DNA of 64,000 nt from Okapia johnstoni (taxonomy: Eukaryota > Chordata > Mammalia > Artiodactyla > Giraffidae): the NCBI GenBank assembly GCA_024291935.2, contig CM044314.1, positions 20,620,001 through 20,684,000 on the forward strand. The letters are read 5' to 3'. Positions 1 to 12,815 of the stretch are shown here, in pieces. Below the pieces are notes generated by a model. That model did not search any database, was not told the origin of the DNA, and saw only the letters and a program-made list of their open reading frames with translations. Position numbers and translations under genes: made by a program. Position 1 is the stretch's first letter; the number at the start of each line of letters is the position of its first letter.

Positions 1-950
1 GTAGTGTGGGATGTGTATTTGAAACAGAGAGTATATATAGTTATATGTTTGCTTATTTGTAGTGCAGTGGGTAATTGTGGTTCTATTTGGAGCTTGTGGA
101 GAATTGTATGTAAAGTAAGTTTGTGTGTATATTCAAGGGGCGTGGCCATTTGGAGGAATATCTGCTAGTGCTATGTATTTGTATTTCTCAGTAGGGGCCT
201 CTTAGGCTTATATATTTTGAGAAGTGAGTATATGTGTATCTGATGAGAAGGTGAGGTTCCATGTTTATACACAGGAGCTGGAGAATTGCACTTATATGTA
301 TTAGGAATATGTGACACGATTATTTGTTAGTATTTGCAGATGTATGAGCTGGCCCCTACTAACTAGGGATCATTTGATATGTGGAAGTTATTTCCTAAGT
401 GGTTTCCTGGAGATACTTCTATGTGTGTTACTTGTGAATAGTAATTTGTGTGTATGTCATCAAAGGGTGTATGAATTATCAAAGTTTGTTCGTGAGGTAT
501 GGAGTTGTTAGGAGTATTCTAAGTGCATTTCTTTGGAGACTGCTAGGGTGTTTATACATGCGTTTGGTAGTAGATAGTAAGAGGTGGTCTGTGTATGTTA
601 GCATGAGGGTAGACAGATGTATATAGTGTCCTTTGTTTATATGTTTGGGGAGCAGTGGGGAGGTTGTATTCTGGAGAGGTAGTGTTTGACGAGGATCTCT
701 ATGTTCAAGGTTGGGAATATTTGTGCAACTGTGTCCACAAGTGTGTGAGAATTGCATGTGTATATTAGAGAAGACACCACAAATGAAGTCTTTCCTACCT
801 TTCTCAGAGAGCTTTTTATTAAGCATTTACCAGCAAACCACTGATGTGATTTAGATGTATGTATGTGTGACACAAGAATATTTGGGCATCAGTGGAAATG
901 TATGGGACACTTATGTGGTTGTGAGTGGGGCTTCTGGGGTTGTAAGTGTG
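1..950 (+). other. Strand-skewed G/T-rich unassigned sequence
   Basis: The plus strand is very rich in G and T (many gtgtgtat, tatgtgt and gggg runs) and poor in C. Open frames here are an artefact of composition. A short related stretch recurs at 5101-5310 (shared gatatctg and attaagaatatgtag-like words). No gene is seen. Confidence 0.6.
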
Positions 951-2500
951 AATGGATCTTCGTCATTCTGAATCACTGCATTGTTCCTATTAGGTTGGTC
1001 AAAGAATTCCCGTAAATGTTGGGGATTCCCAGCAGAAATCATGCAGATGGATAGAGGGGTGTCTGTACTTTAGGCAGGAGGACATTCTTTCAGCATTTGT
1101 ATGGTCCTAGCATCTGGGCCCCTAGAAGGGTGGGTCTGGTGGGCAGATGGCCTTGTAGAGAAGCTTCACAGGTGCATTGTTGATGTGACAGGCAGCAGTC
1201 AAAAGTCATAGGGCTTCCTAGATAAGAAGTCAGATAACCAAGTGCTCTCCCAGGAAAACCCCCTGAGAGTTGGTTGGACAGCTCCAAGTATTGCTGGCTC
1301 TTCTGTGACACAGGTGATGGGCAAGCACACCCTCCACACTGGGTCTAGGTGTTGAAAGTCTACAAAGCCATGTGTCCCTGAGCCCAACTGCCCCAGGGTG
1401 ATGGGGACTATTATCAGGCTGGTCAGCTGTATCACTAGGTCTCAACCAACCTAGCTCCATGGAAACCTAAGTTCTCAGGGTAAGGCAGGACCTCTGGGGA
1501 TCAATGAGCTGACAAGGGTGGAGATGGGGAGACTTTGTCCCTGAGGAACAGTTGAGGACTGAGACCTGGAGAGACTGGGGAGTCCCACTCTGAGGACATA
1601 TGGCTCTGATAGTCCCAAATCCTTTAGTCGTGTTCTCTGGTCTTTTCTGAAGGCTGAGGATGCTTCTAGCTGTGGGAAGCTCATCTCAGTTTCATGTTTC
1701 TCTGATAGCATAAAGTGACCTTTTTTTTTTTAATTTAAAGTATTCCACAGCAAACTGCAAAGTCATCATATGGAGCCTTGTGGTCATTGTGGCCATCAGC
1801 TGACCCCATAGTCACGTTCTGCCTCCCTGCATCTTCCTAAGAATTTCTGAATCTTCTTAATGGTGAGTCTTCTGGCCTTTTCTCCCTCATTGTGAATCCT
1901 CCTGCCAGCAAAACATGCTGTAAACTTTAATAAAAGGAAAACTCAACTGTAACTGGAGTCTGGAAGGCCTGTAGAGGGAGCTATCATTCCCTGTCACTCA
2001 TCATCAAATACCCTGGCAGGAAGAAGTCATTACTGATCCCAACAGGAAGACTGATGCCTTGCAATCCCAAACAGGAAGTGCAGCTACATTACTACCCCAG
2101 CTGGAGGAGGGAAGACTTCCTTTTTGGCCAACAACAAACCCAGCTAATAGAAAATTCTTCCATCAGAAGCCATTGTCACCTGAATTTTTTCTTTTCCCCA
2201 CTGGAACTTTCATTCTGTCCCTTGCTGATCGCTTCCTTTCCTTGTCCTGCCTTCCTTATTTTAAGAGCATTCCGTGATGGGCAACCCCTTGCAGTATCTC
2301 CTTGTCTTCCACATGAGATGCCGCCTGATTCATGAATCGTTTACTAGAGTCAGTATGTTACAAATTCAGAGTAAATCTTCAAATTTACTCAGTTAAATAT
2401 TGTTTTTTTAATATATTAGTGGCAGTGATGGAATCTGAAAGGAATGTCTAATGATATTTGGGGACAAGGAGAAACAGGTGTGATGTCTATAAATCCTTTG
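951..2500. other. Unassigned intergenic sequence
   Basis: No exon or clear repeat was recognised. Around 990-1010 the word attaggttggtcaaagaattc resembles a mariner-type terminal repeat, but it is too short to call. Confidence 0.4.
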
Positions 2501-4200
2501 AATTCACTGTCTTTTTTGTGATTCCTGGAGGTTGTTGGTGAGCTCCTCTTGGCTGGAGCTCCATTCTCTTTGCATTTGTGCTCCCAATCTGATTGGCCTT
2601 CCTTTACAGGGCAAGTCAGCTTGGCTGGTAGGGGATTCTGCCTGAGGCCAAACCCCTAGCCTTTCAGATCAAAGTTGCCAGGGCACAGTAATATCTCTTG
2701 GTTGTTGCCAATCTATTTTTGAGTAGTAAATCCTAGCCCCTAATTTTGTTCCCTGGGAACTGCCGACAGTTTAGTCTGTACTTTCCCATCTGTTTGGAAT
2801 CAGCATTGGCCCCCAGATTCCATGCTGGGAACTATTCGTGACAGCCATAGTTCTCCTTTTTGTTTGGAATTAGTTTGTAGTCCCAATTCCTTGGAACTTG
2901 CTAGCTTGACCATTTCCCCCATTCCAAGGTTTCCTGGGAATTGGTGGTGGTGCAGACCAGGCCTTTTTTGGCCGAGACATAGTAGCATCTCTTTGTTACT
3001 GCTGATATATTAAGGCCCAGGTGTATTTGCCTTGTTTGGGGTTGACAAAGGCTAGCTAAGGAAATGGGAGCCTTTATCACAAATTGTTATGCTACCTTCT
3101 GGCACACTTGCTTATTTTACATTTAAGAACTGTAGTCCTGGAGGCTGTAGAGAACAAGAAGGATGGCAAAATTTTAGTGATATTGATCTAGAATTACAGT
3201 GGCCATTGTGGGGAGTGTTCCAATCAGAAAAGATTGATGATTTAAGGAAAACACTAGAGCAAGGGATCCCATTTGGACAGGGAGAATGAGATGCCTACTT
3301 TAATGGGTATGTGAAAACTTAAAAGCCTTCAAGATTCCAAAATATCTTCATTTAAAAACTCAGTACAAAAAGGCTAATGAAAAATTAAAGAGATAAAGTT
3401 ACCTGAAACAGAAGATCATAGGACAGGTTTGACTATAGACTCAAGTCCTACTATTCCACCACATCCTTTTCCAATCCCTCGTGGCTCAGATGGTAAAGAA
3501 TCCACCTGCAATGCGGGAGACCTGGGTTCAATCCCTGGGTCAGACAGATCTCCTGGAGAAGGCAATGGCAACCCACTCCACTATTCTTGCCTAGGAGAAT
3601 CTCATGGACAGAGGAGTCCGGTGGGATACAGTCCACGGGGTCACAAAGAGTCAGACACTACTGAGTGACTGACACTGACTTAATGTTTTACTAACTTTTT
3701 GACTGAACTACTTTTCTATTCCAAAGAGAATATTCAACAATTGCTATTTAAAATAAAACTAACTGAGGTAGCAGGCAAGCCTCCTCAGGTATCTTCTATC
3801 CCTTGGTTAAAGACTGAACTGAGAGCTCTAGGCAAAGAACTCTCTAAAGCTAAGGAGGAACCCCAAAAGTTTTTGAAGAGTTTAGAGTCATTTTCAGGGC
3901 CAAACTGCTAGATCTTTCTCAGCTTGTACACATGTTGGTCCTCTCCCCCTCACTCCATGGCCAGACTCACTTCCTGTGGCTGCAAGTAACACTCCCTAAT
4001 AGAGGGAATGTTATCTTGGAGGGCAGTGGTCCAGGTTCTTCCTGTAGCTCTCCCATGCTTTAAACAACAAACGTGGTGTATCCAGATTAGAGCTGCAGTA
4101 TGTAAGGAAGAAAGTTCAGGCCCTCTTCTCTGGGAACAGCCCAGAAACCTAACCAGAAAGGCTGTTTCTGAATAGCTCACAAGACTCTTTGTACTCTCCC
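2500..4200 (+). mobile_element. Decayed class I ERV gag-like remnant
   Basis: Near 3.73-3.93 kb the plus strand reads PWLKTELRALGKEL followed, after a frame change, by LSQLVHMLV. This pattern is like the capsid region of gammaretrovirus-type gag. The stretch near 3.1-3.3 kb (ELQWPLWGVFQSEKIDDLR) may belong to the same element. Stops and a frame break are present and two Bov-tA SINEs interrupt or border it. LTRs were not identified and it cannot encode a working product. Confidence 0.4.
3474..3681 (+). mobile_element. Bov-tA SINE
   Basis: It shows typical words in order: gtggctcagatggtaaagaa, cctgggttcaatccctgggt, tggcaacccactcca, ggacagaggag, agagtcagacac. Confidence 0.9.
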
Positions 4201-4212
4201 CCACTACTACCA

Positions 4213-4426
4213 TGGGCTTCCCTAGTGGCTCAAATGGTAAAGAATCCGCCTGCAATGCAGGAGACCTGGGTTCAATTCCTGGGTCAGGAAGATTCCCCTG
4301 GAGAAGGAAATGGCAACCCTCTCTAGTATTCTTGCCTGGAGAATCCCATGGACAGAGGAGCCTGGCGGGCTACAGTCCACGGGGTTGCAAAGAGTCGGAC
4401 ATGACTGAGCTACTAACATTTTCACT
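4213..4426 (+). mobile_element. Bov-tA SINE
   Basis: This nearly full element starts gggcttccctagtggctc and ends agagtcggacatgactgag. Confidence 0.93.
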
Positions 4427-4429
4427 TTC

Positions 4430-6300
4430 CACTACTACCTGCAGAGCCAAGGAGATCAAGCACCCTTAGTTCAGTTCCTAACTGGATATCTAATACCCTG
4501 CATGTGTGCCTGTGTCCATGTTTACTATGGAGCTATATGTTTATTGTCTATTTCCTCCACATACTGTAAATCTATAAGAGGGGTCTTTGCCATGTTCATG
4601 ATGCCTGATAAATAATTGAATGAAGAAATGGTGATGGTTGTCATAGTTTGGATTTTTTGGAAAACAGAATCAAAGAAAGGATTTAGGGAACAGGATATTT
4701 ACTAAGCAACACCTGTGAGGAGTAAAAACAGAAAGGATTGGGCAGAGGGACTGTTGAACAGTGACTCAAACTCCAAAACAGCTTCAGCCTACCCCATGGG
4801 ACCTGAGGAGCCAGACTGTCTCTTCAGAGAGGTCGTCAGTTGGAAGGAGTGGGCCAGGCATTTCTAACTCTGCCTCCATCAGTCCATCAGATATGAACTT
4901 TCCTGGAAGGGGAATGACTGTAGGCAAGGCAGCTCTCTAGTTCAGCAGTCCCTGAAAGAGCTGGGAGCTGACACTGCCTCCCAACTGCACTCTCGTCAAC
5001 TCAGGACACAGGGCCTTCCCTGAAGAGAGATCCAGGTAGCCCATGTCCATGTCACCAAATTCATCCCCTTTACAGCTTGCAGCTGTTTCTTTACAGGGAT
5101 TCTGAGTGTGATTGTGTCTTTAGGGTGTTGGAAATTGTGTGTGTGTGTCGGGGCTGTGTTTATGTGCATAAACATGGTTTGTATGTGTGAAGTCAGGGAG
5201 TGTGGAGGGTTGTGCTTATGTTTGAGGGAAGTTGGGATGGCCCCTTGTATGTTGGGGTGAGGTGTATTTGGGAGGCGATATCTGGTGTATTACATTAAGA
5301 ATATGTAGATTATGACCTGCTGAGTGAGGAGGCACAAGCCCCCCAAGGAATTAGCAGGCAGCTCCCTCAGCATCCAAGCTCCCATGTTCAGGAAATGAAA
5401 ACCCTAATTGCTGTTTTGATTGAAGGCATAGTTTCAGTACATACACACAAAGGAAATAAAGTCACAAGAGTTATTAGTGTCAGACCCTGGAACTGGGGGA
5501 TGTTGGGGGTGGGTTGGGCAAGGAGCTGGGAAAAGGCAATCCTCTGCCCAGGTTATGAGCCAGCAAGAGCAGCAGGGTAGCATGCATCTATTAATTATCA
5601 GGTGGTTGGGGTGGAGGTCACTAAACTTTGGTGAGCTCAACTGTAAGTGGCTACTTTAAAAGGTGTCCCAGGAAAAGTAAAACTGAACTTGGAGCAAGAA
5701 TTCTAAGCTCAGGGTGTAAAAAAGGTTATGAGACTCAGCACATACCTTGGTTTTCCAAAACTCAAAGGCACAGCGGAGAGCAGCCTGGCAATCGTAGCAC
5801 CATCTCACACTCAAGCAGCAAGTGTTATATGTAGTAAGCAAGTAGGGAGGCCTTGGGGTAGACATATAGTTAGCTCTGCAAAATGTGACTCAAAGTGGTC
5901 ATCAGCAGGGTATTTACATGAGCAAACATTCAATTCTGTAACCAAGTCCCAGTGCCATGTCTCCCTTGGTGTCATCTTGGCTATAGTGGCAGGTTGTGGA
6001 GGCAGCATTCAGGATGAAGTTGTGTCCAGTCATGTCATGGGCTGGGGTGTCATAGCATGAATCCTTGTGTCCTAATCCATCCATGTTGTCTTCTCTCAGA
6101 CTGTTATGTTCTGAACTTTTGTGGGCTGAAGCATTGCCTCTCCAGTGTTGTCTCAGGTGAAGGGAGCCATCTCAGAGGCTCCCAACATAATGGTTCTGCC
6201 AGGGAGCCGCTGAGGAGGGGAACTGAGTGGCCAAGGGGTCTAATAGGGTCTAATAGGGCCCTGATTAAGGTTTGCTTGCACTGTCAGGAGTGAACAGCAG
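4430..6300. other. Unassigned intergenic sequence
   Basis: No gene is seen. It includes G/T-rich DNA (5101-5310) and a ten-base microduplication gtctaatagg near 6239-6258. The 5.3-6.3 kb part may be an old LTR or retroelement piece, but I cannot assign it. Confidence 0.4.
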
Positions 6301-6301
6301 G

Positions 6302-7340
6302 GTGCATATATCTTTTCAAATTAGAGTTTTCATCTTTTCTAGACATGTGCCCAGGCCTGGGATTGCAGGATCATATGGTTACTCTGTTTTAGGTTATTAA
6401 GGAACTTTCATACTGTTCTCTATAGTGGCTGTAACAATTTACATTCCCTGCCAATAGTGCAGGAGGGTTCCCTTTTCTTCACACCTTCTCCAGTATTTAT
6501 TATTTGTAGACTTTTTGTTGGTAACCATTCTGACCAGTGTGAAGTGATTGAAGCTCTGATTTGCATTTCTATAATAATTAGTTATGTTGAGCATCTTTTC
6601 ATGTGCCTGTTGGTCATCTGTATGTCTTCTTTGGAGAAATGTCCGTTTAGGTCCTCTGCTCATTTTTTGATTTGGTTGCTTTTTTTGATACTGAGCTATA
6701 TAAGCTGTTTGTATATTTTGAAAATTAAGCCCTTGTTGGTTGTATCATTTCCAGATATTTTCTCCCAACTATAGATTGTCTTTGCATTTTGTTTATGGTT
6801 TCCTTTGTTGTGCAAAATCTTGTGATTTTGATTAGGTCCCATTTGTTTTAATTTGTTTTTATCTCTTTTGCCTTGGAGAATGACCTGAGAAAATATTGCT
6901 ACCATTTAAGTCAAAGAATGTTTTGCTTATATTCCCTTCTAGAAGTTTTATGGTGTCATGTCTTATATTTAAGGCTTTAGGACATTTTGAGTTTATTTTT
7001 GTGTATGTTGTGAGGGAGTGTTCATTGATTTGCTTGTGACTGTCCAACTTTTCCAGTACCATTTTCAGAAGAGATGGTCTTTGGTCCATTGCATATTCTC
7101 GCCTCTTTTGTCAAAGATTAATTGACTGTGGGGATGTGGGGTTATTTCTGGGCTCTCCATTCTGTTCCATTGATCCGTATATCTACTTTTCTGCCAATGT
7201 CACGCTCTTTTGATGAATGTAGCTTTGTAGTATTGTCTGAAGTATGGGAGCATTATGCCTCTAGCATTGTTCTTTTTCTGAGTCTTTTGTGGGTCCATAT
7301 AAATTTTAGGATTATTTATTTTTGTTGCCTATTCACTAAG
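6302..7340 (-). mobile_element. LINE-1 fragment, antisense (3' part)
   Basis: The plus strand shows antisense L1 phrases (atcatatggttactctg, gtttcctttgttgtgcaaaa, ctctccattctgttccattg). The element is continued after a SINE by 7518-8545. Confidence 0.9.
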
Positions 7341-7344
7341 TCCT

Positions 7345-7517
7345 GTCCAGGCACGGTAGCCCATCAGGCTCCTCTGTCCATGAGATTTCCCAGGTAAGAA
7401 TACAGGAGTGGGTTGGCGTTTCCTTCTCCAGGGTATCTTCCCAACCCAGGAATCAAACCTGCATCTCCTGCATTGGTAGGCAGATTGTTTACCACTGAGC
7501 CACCATGGAAGCCCAGG
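7345..7517 (-). mobile_element. Bov-tA SINE inserted in L1
   Basis: Reverse-complement SINE: ctcctctgtccatgagattt, tccttctccagggtatcttc, ccactgagccaccatggaag. It splits the surrounding L1. Confidence 0.9.
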
Positions 7518-8545
7518 ACTAGTCACTGCAGTTCTGTAAAAAAAAAAATTTCATGGGTAAGTTGATAGGGATTGCATTAAATCTGCAGATTGCATTACCA
7601 TTTTAACAATATTAATTCTTCTAACCACAGAGCATAGGATATCTTTCCATTTCCTTGAATAATCTTCATTTGCCTTTGTCAGTGTTTTTATAGTTCTCAG
7701 TGTGTAAATCTTTCATGTTCTTGTCAGATTGATTCCTAGGTGTTTTATTTTTTGACATAATTTTAAACAGGATTTTTTTTTTTTTTACTTTCTCTAATAT
7801 TTCATTGTTAGTGTAAAGAAATCCAGCAGATTTCTGTATATTAATCTTGTATCCTGCTACCTTGCTGAATTCATTTATCAATTCTAATTGTTTTTGTGTG
7901 GAGGCTTTAGGGTTTTCTATAGAGTATTATGTCATCTGTACGTGACAGTTTTATCTCTTCCCTTCCAAAATGGATACCTTTTATTTTTATTTTTTTGTCT
8001 GATTTCTGTGGATAGGACTTTCAAAACTGTGTTGAATAGAAGTAGTGGTAGTAGGCATCCTTGCATCCTTGCATCCTTGACTTGTTCCAGAATTTAGTGG
8101 GAAAGCTTTCAGCTTTTCACTATTGAGTGTTATGTTGGCTGGGGATTTGTCATAAATAACTTTTATTATGCTGAGATATGTTCCCTCTATATCCACTTTG
8201 GTGAGAATTTGTGTCATGGATGGGTGTTGAATTTTATCAAATGCTTTTTATGCATCTGTTTAAATGATCATGTGGTTTTTGTTATTTGTTGTGATGTAAC
8301 AGATTAAATGTTTTGCATATATTGAGCCATCCTTGTGACCCTGAGATTTATCAAACTTGATTATGGTATATGATCCTTTTTAAGTGTTGTTGGATTTGGT
8401 TTGCTAGTATTTTGTTGAGGATTCTTGCATCTATATTCATAAAAAATATTAGCCTGTAATTTTCTCTTTTGGTAGCATCTTTGTCTGGTTTCAGTATCAG
8501 GATGATGGTAGCTTCATAGAATGACTTTGGGAGTCTTCCCTCACC
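7518..8545 (-). mobile_element. LINE-1 fragment, antisense (ORF2 part)
   Basis: The minus strand encodes broken L1 ORF2 pieces such as [17 protein letters not shown] and [11 protein letters not shown]. Both are reverse transcriptase landmarks of L1. Confidence 0.92.
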
Positions 8546-9120
8546 ATGTCAGATTTAGCCTGTTCGGAATGGTACTGTTTCTGTTTTAGCCCAGAGGCAT
8601 TTGTGGCCATGCTGGGTCACTCAGGAGGAATCCCTTATCCATGATATAATAGGGATGTGAGTTTGCCAGAGAATAATCTTCATCCCCTGAGGGCTTCTGT
8701 TTGTAACAAAGCCCAGTAAGTGACCAGGATTTGATGTGCTAGGGGCGTGTAGTAGGTGTGGAGAGCAGCTGTTTGGTCTAGAAGCCCGCAGGCATCTAGG
8801 AGGAGCTAGGTTAAGTCCAAAGTCCGTGCTGATCGTGCCTCAACCGGGAAGGAGCAACCAAGGGGAAGGGCTTCATTAATTTTTTTTTCAGATACACTTT
8901 ATTAAAGCAGACCAATCACCCAATTTATAAATTTACATGTGTGATAGCAACCCAGGTTGCACATTCAGGCACTTCTCAGTGGTGAAGAACCTGCCTGCTG
9001 ATGCAGGAGACATCATGCTGCACATTAGCTCCTCAGACCTTACTCCTTCATTTTGTTTCTCATTGTATAATGGAAAATTTTTAACCAACCTGTTCTCATT
9101 TCCCCCAGAACCGGCTGCAG
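8546..9120. other. Unassigned sequence with a SINE scrap
   Basis: Around 8965-9015 the words cacttctcagtggtgaagaa and cctgatgcaggagaca-like text resemble a Bov-tA piece. The rest is unrecognised. Confidence 0.35.
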
Positions 9121-9129
9121 ACAACAATT

Positions 9130-9560
9130 TCTACTCTGTTCTAGGATTCCTTTTTTCTCTTTTAGATTCTACACATAAGCGATACTGTCAGGCTTATTTC
9201 ACTTAGCATAATGTTCTCTAAGTTCATTCAGTATTCTTGAAAATGTCAGGGTTAACTTTTATTAAGGCTGAATAATATCTTATTATGTACGTTATGTATG
9301 TGTGTGTATCACCTTTCTTTATCCATGTATCTACCACAAACAGGAAGTTTCTTTCTGTACCATTGTTTTGTGAATAACGTTTCAGAGAACATAGAAAAGC
9401 ACTGATAACTCTTTTAAAAATGTTTGTTTCTTTTTGCTAGATGACCATAAGTGAAATTGCTGGATCGCATAGTATTCTAATTTTATTTTTTGAAGAATCT
9501 CCACAGTGTTTTAAATATTAGGTTTATGAATTTATATTCCAAACACCGATGCACAAGATT
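9130..9560 (-). mobile_element. LINE-1 3' fragment, antisense
   Basis: L1 3'-UTR-like antisense text: tatttcacttagcataatgt, ttatccatgtatctacc, attgctggatcgcatag. Confidence 0.75.
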
Positions 9561-9609
9561 TGTTAAGTGACATCAGACCTACCATGAAGGCCCTGTCAAT
9601 GAGTGGACA

Positions 9610-9935
9610 CTCAGATTCTGAAGAACGCCTGTGAGGTCTGTGTGGGAGGTCTCAGACACAGATCTCTGCTTAATGATTTGAGAGGTCACCGGGAGAGTTT
9701 ACTCAGTATGGGTGTGTGAGAGGTCCTTGTGTGGGGTCAGTGTGGATCTGTGCCAGGTCTCTGTGAGGGGCTAGTGGGGTCCCTATGGGAGATCAGTGTG
9801 GGTTTGTCTGAGGTCTCGGTGCGGGGTCACTTTTGATCTGTGGGAGGTCTCTGTGTGGAATTAGGGGGTCTGTGTGCGGGGCCAGGGCTGTGGCATCAGT
9901 GTGGCTTGGTGGGAGACCCCTGTTTGGGGCAGTGT
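9610..9935 (+). repeat. Degenerate G/T-rich minisatellite
   Basis: Imperfect repeats of a unit of roughly 35-50 bases built on ggtctctgtgtggggtcag and gtgtggatctgtgggag. At least six diverged copies can be followed. Confidence 0.6.
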
Positions 9936-10399
9936 GTGCCCAGTGCAGGGGCTACATCACTGTCCTTTCTGCACTGTAGGGCAGGAGAAGGGCACGGGGA
10001 CTTTTCCCCTCCTGGTTTCTTGCTTTTCCGTCAATATCCCTTCTGTGTCACTCCTCCAGACAGGAGACTGTGGGGCACCCTGGCACTCACCTCTTGGTGC
10101 CCCTAAGAGAACCAAGCAGCAGCCAGGCTCAAGGTCCCCGCTCTGTGCCCCACTCTTCTGAGCTCTGGAGGTCACTCTGTGCCCTGAACCCCTCCCTCAG
10201 GCCCTGAGCCCCCACTGCTGGGCCCACCCTGGAGGATGGGGACCAGAGGAGGGACCAGGCTCCAGGGAGAAACCACAGCACAAGCAGGCCTGTGCCGCTG
10301 CCCTCCCACCCCAGGTCCTGGTCCTACGTGTTGGGGTTCTGACACGCTGATAGTAGTTGACACTTGGTGTGACACCAGCATAGTCCCTGGGCCTGTTGA

Positions 10400-11795
10400 G
10401 TCCCACATGTTCCCTAGGAGCCTCAGATTAGACCGCGAGTCTGTCCCAAGCTCCCAGTCTTGTGAAAGCTTCCCTGCTCAGAGGCTGTACAGAAGTGAAG
10501 CTTCCCTGCTCAGAGGCTCCGCTGTCTCTGGGAGCCTGGCCCTCTGTGGAGGAGCTCTAGGTGGCTCCCTCTGTCTGGGCTCTGGGAACTGGAGTAGGGG
10601 GAGACTCTAGGCTGGGGCCACCAGAAGCCACTGGACCCCTAACTTCTTTCCTCTGGGCCTGTAGATGGTGGTGGGACGCCAGGGACCTCAGTCCTGCACT
10701 ATCTATGGACACCGCTGCCACCTGCCTCCTTCCCCTGCATCCCACCCAAGGGGCACAGCGTCCCACCCTCAGGCAGTGAGGTGACTGCACACACAGTGAC
10801 ACCCCTGCTCCTTCCCCAGGGGTGGTGGGCGCTGTGAGCAGGGCTGTTCTCTCCTCCAGGGCAGGGTGGACCAGCCCTCGGGGACCTCCATGCTCCACAC
10901 TGCACACCCTCAGAGCTAGGAATGTGGTCCTCATCCTCCCCTCTGCTCCAGAGCACTAGAAAGGCAGAGGGCGGATGATGCTCCTGGTTCATCTCATCCC
11001 AGTTCCGTCTGGGAGAGGAGGGACTTCCAGGGCAGCATCATCTATCCCTCCGTGACACGAGGACAAGGTTTCTCCCACTTCTCACTCGGGACCAGCACTG
11101 CCCCCAAACTCCCGTCCCTATTCTGACATAAGAAGTTGTCTCTGACACTTTCTGAGCCTGAGGGGAATTTCAGCCTCTGCAAACCTGTCCCCCAACCCCC
11201 CCACCCCAACCCCCCACCCACAGCCATACAAGTTCAAGGTAGAGAGAGAGCAGGAGAGGACTGAGCTGGATCCTGAGAAGGAGTGGTCTTTAGGTTTAGT
11301 TCACCTTGGCATGTCCTGAATGCTGTTGCTTGTTTCCGTAATGCTGTTATTGTGGAAACGGGGGTGCAATGAGGGAATTGGGTTGAGGGTGAGTATCCAC
11401 ACTGGGGTCACCCTCTCTCCATGTCCCTGTCCAATCTGGAAGACAAAGCAGGCACCTGAGAAGAGTGGACCCTGATCCCTTCCCTTCCCCCTGGCAGGGT
11501 GCAGAGAGGGCACCACTGCTCGTGAGAAAAAAACATTTATTTCAAGAAACAGTAAAATTTGTGGTAGGAAGAAGCCATTAGCACACAGAGGATGTGTTAA
11601 CATGAGAGAAAAAAGTTTTTAGCTGCATGGTATGCGTTTTTTTCTTGGAGATGAGTTTTTCTACCAGGAAAGCTGTGACAAGCGTGTTCTAATTGACCAA
11701 AAGAGGTTTATTTCTGAAAGGGGCAGTACCTTGGACAGTGGAAAGGATGGCCTGGGACACTTGTCACTCTTGATCCATGCTGAAGGGTCTGCCTG
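10400..11795 (+). repeat. Left arm of a long inverted repeat
   Basis: Read in reverse complement, this stretch matches 19215-20605 for about 1.4 kb with small gaps. Matching landmarks include ctttcctggtaggaaaac, the run around gaatttcagcctctgcaaac, and the end near gagtctgtccc. I estimate 80-88% identity by eye. No gene is recognised in it. Confidence 0.85.
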
Positions 11796-11862
11796 GTGGG
11801 GGTGGGGGGGAACCTGGCTCCCTGGGTGGGAAGGTCCACCTGCTGTCCCTGGGACTGGTCCA

Positions 11863-11926
11863 CTTACTCTTTCTAGGGCAGCCATGACCCATGGGGTAGC
11901 TTGGTCATCCCGGCATGTATATTGCC
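11863..11926 (-). repeat. 64-base exact repeat, copy 1 (native site in SPATA31 pseudogene)
   Basis: This 64-base block is identical, as far as I can read, to 12752-12815. Here it is in frame with the SPATA31-like C-terminal text (CRDDQATPWVMAALERV), so it is probably the source copy. Confidence 0.85.
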
Positions 11927-12751
11927 TCACTCTTAACTTGGTAGAGAGAAACCTGTGGTAGTAGTAACGCAGAACTAATGGGGCCCAGAGTTTTCCTTTG
12001 AACCAGTTAAACTCCGAGGCATGAGGCCCACAGTGAAGTGCCATCTTCTCCCTTACGATACGTCCAACAGCTGTCCCAAGAGCGTGGGCCTCCGCAGTCC
12101 TCCTCTCCAACAGGCCTGGTAGGCCCTCTGTACTGCCAGCCTTTTTACGCTGTCCTAGTTTGGGCCTCCTGTAAGTCTCCCAGCAGTGGGGACGAACTTC
12201 TTGCTCAGGCTCTTATATTTGGGCTGTTGTCTCAGGGCCTCCTGCTGGCTGTGGCTGCTCCCTCCACTCAAGGTCATGGAGCTTCTGGGAATTGGATGAG
12301 TCTCCACAGGACAAGGGCTGGAAGCCAGACAGAGATTCCTGAGAAACCAAGATGTTTGGGGCAATGAAAACATCTGAGTAACAGTCTTTGAGAAACGTGT
12401 CGGTGGCGCCATCTTGAAGGAGCACAGCGGTGACGCAGTCTTGAGCCTGTTCCTGCCCGTCTCTGAAGCCTTGGAACTCAGGCTTACAACACTGGGCCTC
12501 AAAGTATAGATCTTCTGGACCTGAGGCTGTGGACTCTGTTCAACGAGGGGCTTTTATGGGCCTTCGGGACCATGATCTCCTCAGATCCATATTGCAGATT
12601 TGAAATTTAATCAGCACACTAGGTTTGAAAGTACTTTTCCAAGCAGGGTCCCCCTCCATGACCTCTTGGGCCCTGGAAGATTGGGACCGTGTGTCGAGGT
12701 CTATGACTGTCATGTTAGAGCAGGAGTCTGGGGAGGCCTCTCCCCCAGCTT

Positions 12752-12815
12752 CTTACTCTTTCTAGGGCAGCCATGACCCATGGGGTAGCTTGGTCATCCC
12801 GGCATGTATATTGCC
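12752..12815 (-). repeat. 64-base exact repeat, copy 2 (inserted in SPATA31 pseudogene)
   Basis: This second copy is in the same orientation, 889 bases from the first. It interrupts the SPATA31-like text between the PSQAP region and the VLLQDG region. Its length is not a multiple of three. Confidence 0.85.

Noticed and set aside
10699..10992. Frame shared by both inverted arms (NQEHHPPSAFLVLWSRGED)
   Set aside because: Similarity between arms extends across non-coding sequence at the same level and frames drift apart. It reflects duplication, not a gene family.
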